DNA of 64,000 nt from Areca catechu (Eukaryota; Streptophyta; Magnoliopsida; Arecales; Arecaceae). The notes under the pieces are model-generated. The model had not been told where the DNA came from. It was given only the letters and a program-made list of their open reading frames with translations, and searched no databases. The position numbers and the translations under genes were made by a program. Location: the NCBI GenBank assembly GCA_021397845.1, contig CM038040.1, positions 45,217,088 through 45,281,087 on the forward strand, read 5' to 3'. Numbering within the stretch: the first letter of the stretch is position 1; every line of letters starts with the position of its first letter. This document shows positions 11,001 through 21,400 of this stretch, piece by piece.

Positions 11001-12873
11001 AATGCGTGATTGAGGCTATCTTGATGGAGCTTCACAGGAGGTCCCCCCATCCTGATACTGGTCCATACAAGATTAGATGCTGCCTCTTCGCATTTTGGAG
11101 TTCTTTAAATGGGATCCAATGCTTCACACAATATATCCAGGATTTTAACATACGATATTCAAACCTGCAAAATCAATACCTTCAGCTATGTGTATAGCAA
11201 ATATTAACAAATATTTATTACTTGTCAATGAATGACACCTTTTTTTATGAAAAATGAATGACACTAATATATCCCATTGTCAGCTTTTAATTAAATTCAA
11301 GAATCCCAAAAATTTCCAAGTGATAATCAAGTTGTCTCCATTGTGTATTGATAACTCTGTGCTACCATGAAGATACAACCATATCAGTTTTTAATTCTGC
11401 TTAAACTATAAATGTCAAACAATAAAGACACCTTAAATTATAAATATCAAATAATAAAGGATACCTTTTTAAATAACACTAATAGTATTTTTCACAAAAC
11501 AGATGAAAATCATATGTCCTTCTCAACTGATGCATTTATTAGGTCATCTAATAACAAACATCTAAATATGCCTAAGTTCTCCATTATTAACATAGGAAAG
11601 GGAAACATAAATAAGTAGACACACTAATACATGTAAACTCACAAAAGCATGCATTCATATCTATACCCTAAAAAATAATTTTCATATACTCTGTTAAGGG
11701 AATGAATTAACCACAGTTCTGAAAAGATTAAAGCCGAATCTATTAATAAAATTGGGACCATGCCTCTCACATTAGTGAATGCATCACCACTGTACCAACC
11801 CACAAGAGTAAATTATTTCTAGAACATACTCCCACATGGTGGTTATTTATCAAATTAGATGAATGCCAAATTCAGAACAGGAGCGGTTAACAAAGAAATG
11901 TGAACCAGCTGACTATGGGCCAAGCAAAAACTATTGTCAAGTTGTTTCTGTAAATGCTACAGTAAAATTTAGAAGGAAAAATGGCATGTAAGGAATTAAA
12001 TCTATGGCAGAGGAAGCTGCCACCTCAAGAGAGTGGCTTTGCATATGCTGCTTCAGATGAGCTGGCTTCCGGAAACTTGCACCACACTCCTGGCAAGTAT
12101 GTCGCAACTGATTGTTGACCCCCTTTTCTTCCTTTCCTTGATCAGTCTGTGCATCTTTCAATTCATCCTACAAAGTTTTCAATATTAAAACAAACAATAA
12201 GTTTGCAGGTATAAGGTCAATTATCTCATTAGACCCAAATTAAAGATGTTAAAAACACGACAGAATCCCAAAATCTGACAATTGGATTATTAGATTCAAC
12301 CTTTCACCATCAACTCCTCTTTTTATGGTGCATAGCACCAATAGACCATTTTGAAGCCTCACCACCTTTCATTAGTTCCTCCCTTGTAATCTACTAATAG
12401 TAACATCTATAGAAACATTATTTTAACTTTCCAAGTTTCTTTCTTGTAAGAAAACATTTTGTTTCATTGTACAAATACATTCTCCCTCTAACCTAAATGC
12501 TTCGCATAAATCTTCTCAGCTTTAATTAAATTATTCACAAGCCAATGCAAAACTCAAGTCAGGAATTCATTTTTTTTTTTAACCTAATTTTCTAGTCAAA
12601 GTAAGACAATGTATCCATTACCGTTATTCTTACGCTATTACTTTAATCCACGACCTTATGGTCACTTATGATTATAACAATGTGTATAAACTATACCTTG
12701 TGGTAGGAAAGGATGTGAGATCTAATCAGCGATTTCTTCGACCTGCAAATCCCACAATACTCACAATAATAGCGCCTGATGTCTCTAAAGATAGGCTTTT
12801 CTCGCTCACTTAATCCATCTGCAGCCTCGTTGGCTGTCCCACCAACCAGAGCGGTAGGTTCCACGGAAACCAT
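8014..12873 (-). CDS. TFIIIA: Transcription factor IIIA, nine C2H2 zinc fingers, six coding exons
   Basis: TFIIIA binds the internal control region of 5S rRNA genes to recruit RNA polymerase III, and also binds 5S rRNA itself. Coding exons read on the minus strand: 12873-12697, 12167-12024, 10383-10104, 9931-9696, 8860-8717 and 8190-8014. All junctions are GT-AG and keep frame, giving about 385 residues, close to the known plant protein. Nine C2H2 fingers are visible: finger 1 (C-x2-C-x12-H-x4-H, exon 1), finger 2 (exon 2), fingers 3-5 (exon 3), fingers 6-7 and the start of 8 (exon 4), the end of 8 and 9 (exon 5). Finger 7 has the short 'CEVCGTQQLKK' form seen in plant TFIIIA. Exon 6 carries the basic 'RPRGGRKRK' and 'KRVVPP' tail. 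The ATG at 12873 is the first in-frame start before finger 1. No disabling lesion is seen. The intron after exon 2 contains a 5S-like cassette exon (separate entry). Confidence 0.93.
10992..11164 (-). ncRNA. Plant 5S rRNA mimic (P5SM) cassette exon in TFIIIA pre-mRNA
   Basis: Inside the intron between TFIIIA fingers 2 and 3, the minus strand resembles 5S rRNA: 'GGATCCCAT' followed closely by 'AACTCC' (11117-11095), then 'AGTATCAGGATGGG' and 'GACCTCCTGTGAAG' (about 11060-11030). These match, in order, the 'GGATCCCATCAGAACTCC' and 'AGGATGGGTGACCTCCTGGG' parts of plant 5S rRNA. The stretch is bounded by 'ttttgcag' (exon start 11164) and 'cacgag|gtttgc' (exon end 10992), making a 173-nt exon. Inclusion after exon 2 (phase 0) reads GTT TGA, an immediate stop. 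In known plants, ribosomal protein L5 binds this mimic and favours exon skipping, which links TFIIIA output to the L5/5S balance. The boundaries are inferred from splice consensus. Confidence 0.85.
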
Positions 12874-13500
12874 CTGAAAGCCCCAAATATCAATGAACCA
12901 GTCAGAAGCGTCGATATATTAACAAATAGTCGGTAGTTTACAACATTAAACATAGCCGAAAGATGTCTCATTGCGTTCCTTGACATTCAGAGTCCCATTA
13001 AAAAGGTCCAAAAAAGGACAAATTTAGGCCGTTCAATCGCAATTTCTAAGTATAATTCTTATGAAAAACAAATCGACTGATAAATTAGATTCTAAGCTAA
13101 GTCAGTCTCCCAATTGTTTAAGTGAAATTACGCAAAACCTGGAGAGAAATACAAGGATTTTGAACGGAATGATCTGAGAGAAAACAAACATGTTTTGATC
13201 TTAGCTTTAAAATCTTTGGATCTCTTTTTGGGATGAAATGCTCAAAGCCACGAATTCTCGATCCCACTGTTCTGTGTGAGAGAGAGAGAGATAGAGAGAG
13301 AGCGTACCCCCGAGACCATCGGCCCTTCTCGTTTGAGCCACCGCGGGAGACTTCCCGAACACCGCCGACAGCCTGCGCGGAGGCGGATCGAGGAGAGAAG
13401 CGTGCTTGAAGAGGAAGAAGTGGCTAGGGTTCGGCTGCTCGAGAGACCAAAAGACGTAAAAGCGCACGCGGGAGAGCCAAAAAAAAAAAAAAAAACTCTA
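12874..13500 (-). promoter_or_regulatory. TFIIIA: TFIIIA 5' untranslated/promoter region
   Basis: The DNA becomes GC-rich upstream of the TFIIIA start (about 13300-13450) and carries a (GA)n tract at 13279-13304, a common feature of plant core promoters and leaders. An AT-rich stretch at 12880-13200 could hold a 5' UTR intron. No TATA box could be assigned with confidence. Open frames on both strands here are by-products of the GA tract. Confidence 0.5.
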
Positions 13501-13833
13501 AAGCCTGCCCACCACTAGATCTGGATCTAACGTTGATTATTACATAGCATTTGGATATATGCAAAGTCCTCCTGCACGTTTATTTATTTATTTTTGGGGA
13601 ATGTGCCAAGTACTTGTTTGCATAATTGCCCGTGAAACTTCCAGAGTGCAACGGAGACTTCTCATATCATCCATCGCCGATGATACTTTTGATTTATATA
13701 AATGCGAACAAGAGGGGTGAAAAGGGAGACTTTTCATATCATCCACCCCCGTTGATACTTTTGATATTATATTAAGGATTTTTTTTTTTTTTTTTTTTTT
13801 AAGTACTGGTGTCTAACTTTGACTAATAAAAGA
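13501..13833. repeat. Direct repeat and T23 tract between TFIIIA and element E1
   Basis: Two copies of a block 'gagactt-tcatatcatcca' continuing into 'tgatacttttgat' start near 13652 and 13727 (offset about 75 bp). They are followed by a run of about 23 T ending at 13800. No gene seen. Confidence 0.7.
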
Positions 13834-14566
13834 TGTTGTTGTCAAATTTTCCAGACCGGTTTCTTTCGGCTTGACTGGAGCGCTCATCTCCCGATTTCAA
13901 CAAAGAAATCCCATGAACCGGTGATGTTCCGGCTGGAAACACTCCGATGGCTAAGTTAGCGGGAGTCTTAGAGTAACAGAATAGAGGAATAAAAAAAAGA
14001 TATAGCTCGTGGAAAAGGAAAAGTGTCCTTATCATTCGGAGTCCCCCATTTATCTTATATAGACATGGAACATTACCAAATTCTGTTAGGGGCTCGGCTA
14101 GAAATATCCAATCTGCCCCTAGAAGAATCAGGGTGGTGGCCAGATGGCACCAGAACGTGTCCATGTCGTGGGATCTGTTATAACAGAATTCTGGTACCAG
14201 CTGGAATGGGCTTCTAGAGCCTTCTAATTAGTACAGGTCTGGCTGAAGTAGGTCAGTTGGACCTCAAGTGGGTCGTTCGGACCACTGATGGAGTGGGTCG
14301 TTCGGACCTCTACTGGAGTGGGTCATTCGGACCTCTGGTGGAGTGGGTCGACCGGACCTCTGCTGAAGTGGGTCGTTCGGACCTTTGGTGGAGTGGGTCG
14401 GCCGGACCTCTGTTGAAGTATGTCGTTCGGACCTCTGCTGGAGTGGGTCGTTCGGACCTCTGGCGAAGTGGGTCGGTCGGACCTCTACTGGAGTGGGTCG
14501 GTCGGCCCTTAAGCCGATCAATCGGATCTTTGGTTCAGTTCAGAGAAAGGATGATTGGGTATAACA
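13834..14566 (-). repeat. E1 3' LTR
   Basis: On the minus strand this LTR starts TGTTATACCC (14566) and ends GACAACAACA (13834), with the TG...CA termini expected. A TATA-like 'CTATATAAG' lies near 14062-14054. An internal 25-bp tandem array occupies 14245-14520. The terminal 240 bp align with the partial copy at 23841-24082. Confidence 0.85.
14245..14520. repeat. 25-bp tandem repeat inside the E1 LTR
   Basis: About eleven copies of a unit like 'gagtgggtcgttcggacctc' plus five bases. The array generates long open frames on both strands that are not genes. The truncated 5' LTR lacks this part, so it cannot be tested whether both LTRs carried it. Confidence 0.9.
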
Positions 14567-15026
14567 GTCGCCCCCTTGCTCTTGGCCTTCGAAGAGACCT
14601 GCAGCCTCGAAGGACGAGAGCATCATTTTTTACTTAATGCGTCTGTCCTTGGGATGATCACGGATCTGATCAGGCATACTGCGTCTGGTCATGTCCCACT
14701 CCAGAATCCTATGCTTGGGACAGGTGTTAGCCCCGCATTGGAGGCGGGGGGAAGTAGTTAATGCTGCGGACAGGGCGCAATGATGAGCGGCCAGCCTGGC
14801 TCGCCCGACTGTCGGGCTTCGGATGTGACTAGTGCGACGTGGCGGCATCCGGGCGGTTGGCGTCGCGTATGGGATGAGCTCTCCGTCGCTGATTTGGTGA
14901 CCACGTGGATTATGGCATGAGTATGTTTCCCTGCATCGCATCGGCTTCCGTCGCATGGAGAGTCGCACCGCCTGATGGCTGGAACGTGGCGTTCGAGGGA
15001 CGGTGGGAAGTGTTTCTTCCACGGGC

Positions 15027-15038
15027 TATAAAAGGAGG
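15027..15038 (+). promoter_or_regulatory. TATA box for the E1 antisense ORF
   Basis: TATAAAAGGAGG lies about 140 bp upstream of the first ATG of the antisense ORF (15178). The same 12 bases occur at the equivalent place in E2 (25570-25581), although the surrounding sequence has diverged. This suggests that the antisense ORF has its own conserved promoter. Confidence 0.7.
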
Positions 15039-15177
15039 CATTGAGAGCCCGAGGAAAGTTTCCTGCTGCATCCGTGCTCGAAGAGAGAGAAAGAGCGTCT
15101 TCTTCCTTCTGCTTTCGTCTTCCTAGAAACCTATTTTTCAGGTCAGTTTTCCCCATGCCTCTTTAACCTTCATTGGA

Positions 15178-17353
15178 ATGGCCTCCGACAGACGCAGTTC
15201 CATCCACAGAGATAGGAAACCAAGCTCCAGTGAGATTCGGTCAGAGATGACACGGGAGAGAGTAGAAGCCCTTAGGGTTAGATTTAATATTCCCTCTGCC
15301 CTGCACCTCTCTGTCCCAAATCGAGAACAAAAGGGTGACCGGACCACTGAATCCGGGGGCTCTTCCGATGTACGAGGACCACCTTAAGGCAGGGCTTAGG
15401 TTCCCCCTACCTGATTTCTTTATAGAGCTCTTCAATCTTTATAGGGTCTCCCCTGCATAGTTGACCCCAAATAGCATTCGGACGATTAGCTATTTCATGA
15501 TTCAGTGCTGTAAAGCCGGAGCGAAACCTATGACTTTTCTTTTTGCCAATTTCTTCTTCCTGAAGAGGGACTTCAGGAGCCGGGAATGGTGGATGTTCAG
15601 TCCCTGTCCTGGGCAAATAATTCTAGGGGGTCTCCCGTCGGCTATCCATGGGTGGAAGTCCCGGTTCTTCTATGTGGATAGCCTCCGACCTTGGGGTTTC
15701 GAAGTACTGTGGAGGGAACGAAGGCCGAAAGCCATAGATGGAAGGATAGTGCTTATGGCCGACCAGGCCGATTTCAATGAGATAGGGGGGGTCGGCCCCA
15801 CTATGGCATACGAGTTGCTCTAAGAGGATAGCCTCCAGTTGGCCGGGATCAGCCGCCACGGAAGTTTGGTAGGATAGAAGGCAATGTCATCGGTCCTTTT
15901 TGCACTTTACAAGCTTTATCTTCTTCTGTACTCACTTTGGTTTTATCCCTACAACAGGAAATAAGATGAAGCCCGACAAGGCCAAGGTAGCAGAGCGGGC
16001 GACGAAGAGGAGGGCTGCCCAGTCCGCGGGGCCGACTGCGGACAAGCCGAAGAAGCCACGGGTGGAAGAATGGCCCGCAGCAATTGTGTCAGTGGACTCC
16101 GACGAGGACGACATTCCTCTATCGAAGTGACTAGCGGCGAGGGCGTCGAGGCATTCATCCCTGTCGGGCAGCCGGCTGCCCGATCGGAGCAAGAATTGCT
16201 AGAGCCGATTGGTGCAGCGACGGCTCTAGCCTCATCATCAACAGGGCCGACGGAAGCGGCTCCCCCCATGGACAAAGGAAAGGGAGCAGCCGAAGAAGAG
16301 GAAGCTGACGGCGTCCGCTTTGAGACATATCAGCACTGGCGTGCCCTCTATAATGCGGGCATGCCAGAGAGCTACTCAGGGGGTCCATGTCAGAGGTCGA
16401 CTGGGAGGAGTCCAGTCAGAGGATGTTGGACGATATGGCAAAGCCTACCGTGACATGATGAGGGTAGGTCATCGTTCTCATACCTTCTTCTTTCCATTCT
16501 TCCTTCTCCGTGCATGATTAACTCAAATTTTCATTTGCAGCTTGTCCATGGGATCTCGTTGATGGACGACGGACTCGAGGAGATGCTATACGCAGCACGG
16601 ACCATGGCCAAGAGGGTCGAAGAGTCGGAGGCTGCCAAAAGGGCGGCTGAGGAGCGGCTATCGGCCAGTCGAGCCGAAGCCGAATCTTTGAAGAAGCAGG
16701 TAGAAGACCTGCAGATGCAACTGGCCGACCGGGAGGCCAGGCTAAAGAAAAAGAAGAAGAGAATGAGCTCTCTAGTCAGTTGGCTGAGCGCGGAGGAGGA
16801 ACGGCCCACCGAAGCCAAGAGGAACTCTCGAGCTCACCAGTCTGTGGCGGCAAAGTACATGGCCTTGCTGAAGGAGGCTAAAGAGCAGGTGGCGGAGGCG
16901 ATCGGCAAAGTCGTGGTGGAGTACAAGGCTTCCACCAGCTTTGACGAGGAGATGGAGGAGGCCAGGGCGGTCAGCTTTGACTACGGCTATAAATATTGCC
17001 TAAAAAAGATGGTCGGCGCCTTTCCGGAGCTTGACATGTCCTCCCTGCAGCTGCCGCCGCCAGTGGGCAAAGGAGCAAGCCCGACCGACACCGGGGTCGA
17101 TACCCAGGCTGCTGCTGACATAGGAGGGGTAGGGGGCCCGTCAGACACCAACACCGACACCCAAGCTGTTTCGATGCAAGACCGACGGATGCCTCGATCG
17201 GGACTTCGGGTGCGACACAGGAGGCCGAGCCAAAGTTCTTCCTATGTACTCACAAGGCCAGACTTAAGATCATTTGTAAAAGTCTGTCATGCTTTTTGTA
17301 GAAACCTTTTACCAAGAAATAAAAATACTTTTTCTTTTAACATGTGTTTTTAG
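15178..17353 (+). pseudogene. E1 antisense ORF, 'putative gypsy type transposon' (PF04195-like) protein
   Basis: This ORF runs against gag-pol between the tandem array and the 3' LTR, as known for some Tat elements. Pieces in order: a basic N terminus from ATG 15178; a conserved domain at about 15380-15820 with 'LTPNSIRTISYF', 'KRDFRSREWW' and 'SAIHGWKSRFFYV'; a probable intron (donor 'gtaggat' near 15869, acceptor 'acaacag' near 15957); a basic and acidic linker; a second probable intron ending 'tttgcag' at 16540; then a long coiled coil rich in Ala, Glu and Lys (about 16560-16900) and a 'YKASTSFDEEM' segment. It is broken by a frameshift near 15350-15390 and stop codons. Homologues with the same order are in E2 and E3. 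The biochemical function is unknown. Confidence 0.75.
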
Positions 17354-17584
17354 CATTCGTCTTTCTGAATGTAGAATGGTCGGCTTGATTCGAACTCATT
17401 TCTTTTGAAAAATATTTCTAAGTGTTGAACAGTTGGCTCAATCCGACCCAATTCCTTAGAAATATTTCTAAGTGTTGAAGGGTCGGTTTAGTCTAAACCC
17501 TTAGACTGGTTGCTTACAGGGTGATCCCTCAAATGCTTAAGGATTCCAAGTAGAATTCTCCGAATGAGGTCAGATTTTTAAGCG

Positions 17585-18395
17585 GGCTGCCATAGAGCCT
17601 TTGCCAACCGGGGTCGGACTTTCGATGTGGGCTGCCTTAGAGCCTCTGCTAGCCGGGGTTGGACTTTCGGTGTGGGCTATCTTAAAGCCTCTACCGATCG
17701 GGGTCGGACTTTCGATGTGGGTTGCCTTATAGCCTCTACCGACCGGGGTCGACTTTCGATGTGGGCTGCCTTAGAGCCTCTGCCGACCGGGGTCGGACAT
17801 TCGGAGTGGGCTACCCTAGAACCTCTGCCGACCAGGGTCGAACTTTCGGTGTGGGCTGCCTTAGAGCCTCTGTCGACCGGGATCGGACTTTCGATATGGG
17901 CTACCCTAGAGCCTTTGCCAACCGGGATCGGACTTTCAGTGTGGGCTGCATCAGAGTCTCTGCCGACCAGGATCGGACTTTTGATGTGGGCTGCCCTAGA
18001 GCCTTTACCGATCAGGATCGGACTTTCAGTGTAGGCTGCCTTAGAGCCTTTGCCGACCGGGGTCGGACTTTCGATGTGAGCTGCCTTAGAGCCTTTGCCG
18101 ACCGAGGTCAGACTTTCGAAGTGGGCTGCCCTAGAGTCTTTGCCTACCGGGGTCAGACTTTCGGTATGGGCTACCTTAGAGCCTCTGCCGACCGGGATCG
18201 GACTTTCAGAGTGGGCTGCCCTAGAGCCTCTACTGACCGGGATCGGACTTTCGGTGTGGGCTGCCCTAAAGCCTATACCGATCGGGATCGGACTTTCGAT
18301 GTGGGCTACCTTAGAGCCTCTGTCGACCGGGGTCAGACTTCCGAAATGGGCTGTCCTAGAGCCTCTATCGACCAGGGTCGAACTTTTTTGTAGAA
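17585..18395. repeat. E1 internal tandem array, 45-bp unit
   Basis: About 18 copies of a 45-bp unit containing 'gaccggggtcggactttcg', 'tgggctgcc' and 'agagcctctgcc'. Unit starts near 17596, 17641 and 17686 show the step. Because 45 is a multiple of three, several frames on both strands stay open for 200 codons or more; these are not genes. The array sits between integrase and the antisense ORF. Confidence 0.93.
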
Positions 18396-18410
18396 TGAAC
18401 TGTCGCATTT

Positions 18411-21400
18411 ATTGATAATATTTGCGAAGATTGTCTACATTCAAAGGATGCGTTATTTGACATCCATCCAAGTGCTCGAGTCGGTAAGTTTCATCTTGGA
18501 TCACTTCAATTACCCTGTAGGGGCCTTCCCAATTAGGGAAGAGTTTTCCTTGTTCGGTCGGCTTGGATATTTCAGTCCTCCATAGAACCAAGTCTCCGAC
18601 CCTGAAGCTTCAAGCCTTGACTCGAGTGTTGTAATATTTGGCCATCCTTTGGTGATATGTCACCATCTTCAGACCGGCTTGGAGTCTGGTTTCCTCGAGC
18701 AAGTCGAGGTCAATTCTTCTCCGCTCAGAGTTGGCTGGCTCGTCGAAATGATCAATCCGAAAAAACTGCAGGGAGATTTCCACAGGTATGTCCACCTCAC
18801 TCCCATAGGTCAGATTGAATGGAGTTTCTCTAGTTGCCGTCTGGGAGGTAGTCCGATAGGCCTAGAGCACTGAATGAAATTCTTCTGCCCAGAGTCCCTT
18901 GGCATCGTTCAGTCAGGTATTCAACCCATGCAGGATCGTCCGATTGATAATTTTGGCTTCTCCGTTGGATTGGAGAAGTCCGACTGAAGTTAGCCGATGG
19001 GAAATATGGTATTACTGGCAAAACTCCCAAAATTTCAGGTTATCGAACTGTCTTCCATTGACAGTGATGATTGCCTGTGGTATGCCGAACTGGAAGATAA
19101 TGTAGTTCCGGATAAAGTTTTTCATTTTGGTTTCTATGATTTGTGCTAGCGGCTCAGCTTCCACCTATTTGGTAAAGTAGTCGATGGCTACAACCAAGAA
19201 CTTCCATTATGCGGAGGCTATCGGGAACGGCCCAAGGATGTTCATTCCCCAATGAGCAAACGGCCAAGGGGTGGTCAGCGGGGTTAGCTAACTAGCCAGT
19301 CGTCTCTGAATAGTGGAGTACCTTTGGCACGCGTCGCACTTTCTGACAAAGTCCGACGCGTCCTTCTATATGGTTGGCTAATAATAATCCTGTCGAATAA
19401 TTTTGTAGGCCAAGGATCTTCCTCCTAGGTAGTCGCCGCAGATACCTTCATGCACCTCTCTGAGCACGTAGTCAGCATCCGACAGCCCCAGGCATTTGAG
19501 CAAAGGTTGCATGAACGGCTGTTTGCAGAGGGTTTCGTCAAGGATGACGTACTTCGAGGCAGTTTAGCGTACATGCTTGGCTTCGATCTTATCTTCCGGC
19601 AGGGTCCCTTCGATGAGGAATGCAAGGATGGGGTCCATCCAAGAGTCTTCCCACTCCATTTGATGGATTCCAGCCATCTCTTCAGCAATGCTCGGGCATT
19701 GTAGGTATTCCACAAAGGCTCGGTCGGAGGAGTTGGTGATGGTAGTAGCCAGTCGTGACAAAGCGTCCGCCCAAGAGTTCTGCATTCGAGGTATATGGAA
19801 AATCTTAAAGAATTTAAGTCGAGTCACAAGACTTTGTACCTTGTCCAAGTATTTGGCTAGGGTCGGATCTCTCATCTCGAATTCGTCCTTCACTTGATTC
19901 ACCATCAGTTGAGAATCGGAGAAGACTCTGATCCGACTGATGCCCAGCTCGTTGACTATTCTCAGTCCAGCAAGGAGGGCTTCATATTTCTCCTGGTTGT
20001 TTAATACTTGAAATGCAAAATGCAAGGCATACTCCAGGCTCTGTCTGTCGGGATCGACCAGGATTAAGCCTGCTCCACATTCATCAAGGTTAGATGCTCC
20101 GTCCATATGAAGCATCCAGGTGGGCTCTACTTCTTCAGCAATATCTTCCTCAGGTGTGTCGGCTGGTTGTGGAGGTGCTTCCTGTCTCCAGGTACACTCC
20201 AGTATGAAGTCGGCGATGACCTGAGCCTTCATGGCCGACCAAGGTTGGAAGGAGATATCAAATTTACCTAGCTTGACGGCCTACTTGGCAAGCCGACCGG
20301 AGGTGTCAGGGCTTCTGATGATCGCCTTGAGAGGTTGATCAGTCAGGACGACGATCGGATGCGCTTGGAAGTAAGGGCGTAGCCGCTTGGCTGCTATAAT
20401 CAGGGAGTAAGCAAGCTTCTGCATCTTAGGATATTTTGTTTCGGTATCATGGAGAACTTTGCTAATGTAGTAAACAGGCCTTTGCTGGTTGTTCTTCCCT
20501 ATCTGGATGACAACGGAGCTCACTGCCTCGTCCGACGCTGACAGATACAAGTATAGGGGCTCTCCCTCTACAAGCTTAGCAAGCAAGGGAGGGGTCTTTA
20601 GGTACTCCTTTAATGCTTCAAAAGTTGACTGACACTCGTCGATCCACTGGAAGCGATCTGACTACCGTAGGGTTTTGAAGAAAGGGAGACATTTTTTGGT
20701 CGACCTGGAGATAAAACGGCTGATAAAGGCTATACGACCTGTGAGTTCTTGCACTTGCTTTTTGTCGGTCAGATGCCCCATGTTGATGATAGCCTTGATT
20801 TTATCAGGGTTGACCTCGATTTCTCTCTGCATGACTAGAAAGCCAAGGAATTTCCCGGAGGTCATCCCAAAAGTGCATTTGGTTGGGTTCAGTTTCATCT
20901 GGTGATGCCTCAAGGTATCGAAAGATTCTTGTAGGTTTTTGATGTGGTCAGCTCTTCGAAGGCTTTTGACTATCATATCGTCAACATATGCCTTCGTGTT
21001 TCTTCCAAGTTATCCTTCAAAAATTCGGTTGATTAGTCTTTGAAAAGTGGCTCTGGCATTTTCAGACTGAAGGCATCATTTTGTAGCAGTATATCCCTTT
21101 ATCAGTGATAAAGGCTATCTTCTCCTCATCCTCCGGGTCCATTCTAATTTGATTGTACCTGGAGAAAGCATCCAAAAAGCTCAGAAGTTGGTGACCGGCA
21201 GTGGCGTCCACCAGTTGATCGATCTTTGGTAAGGGAAAGCTGTCCTTCGGATAGGCTTTGTTGAGATTGGTGTAATCCACACATATCCTCTATTTTTCAT
21301 TGGCTTTCTTCACTATTATAACTTTTGCTAGCCAATCGGGGTAATGGGCCTCTCTGATGATGCCAGCATTGGAGAGTTTCTTGACTTCCTCATCAATCGC

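Noticed and set aside
11040..11117. A dispersed 5S rRNA gene or 5S-derived SINE
   Set aside because: Only internal 5S blocks are present, no full 120-nt gene or tail, and splice sites frame the segment inside TFIIIA; the mimic exon explains it better.
13207..13518. Open frames on both strands over the (GA)n tract
   Set aside because: Low-complexity artefact of the TFIIIA 5' region.
14257..14637. Open frames of 85 and 126 codons in the E1 LTR
   Set aside because: They consist mostly of the 25-bp LTR array translated in both directions, without gene-like context.
17627..18415. Several open frames of 100-243 codons on both strands
   Set aside because: They arise because the 45-bp repeat unit is divisible by three and lacks stops; the products are monotonous 15-residue repeats.
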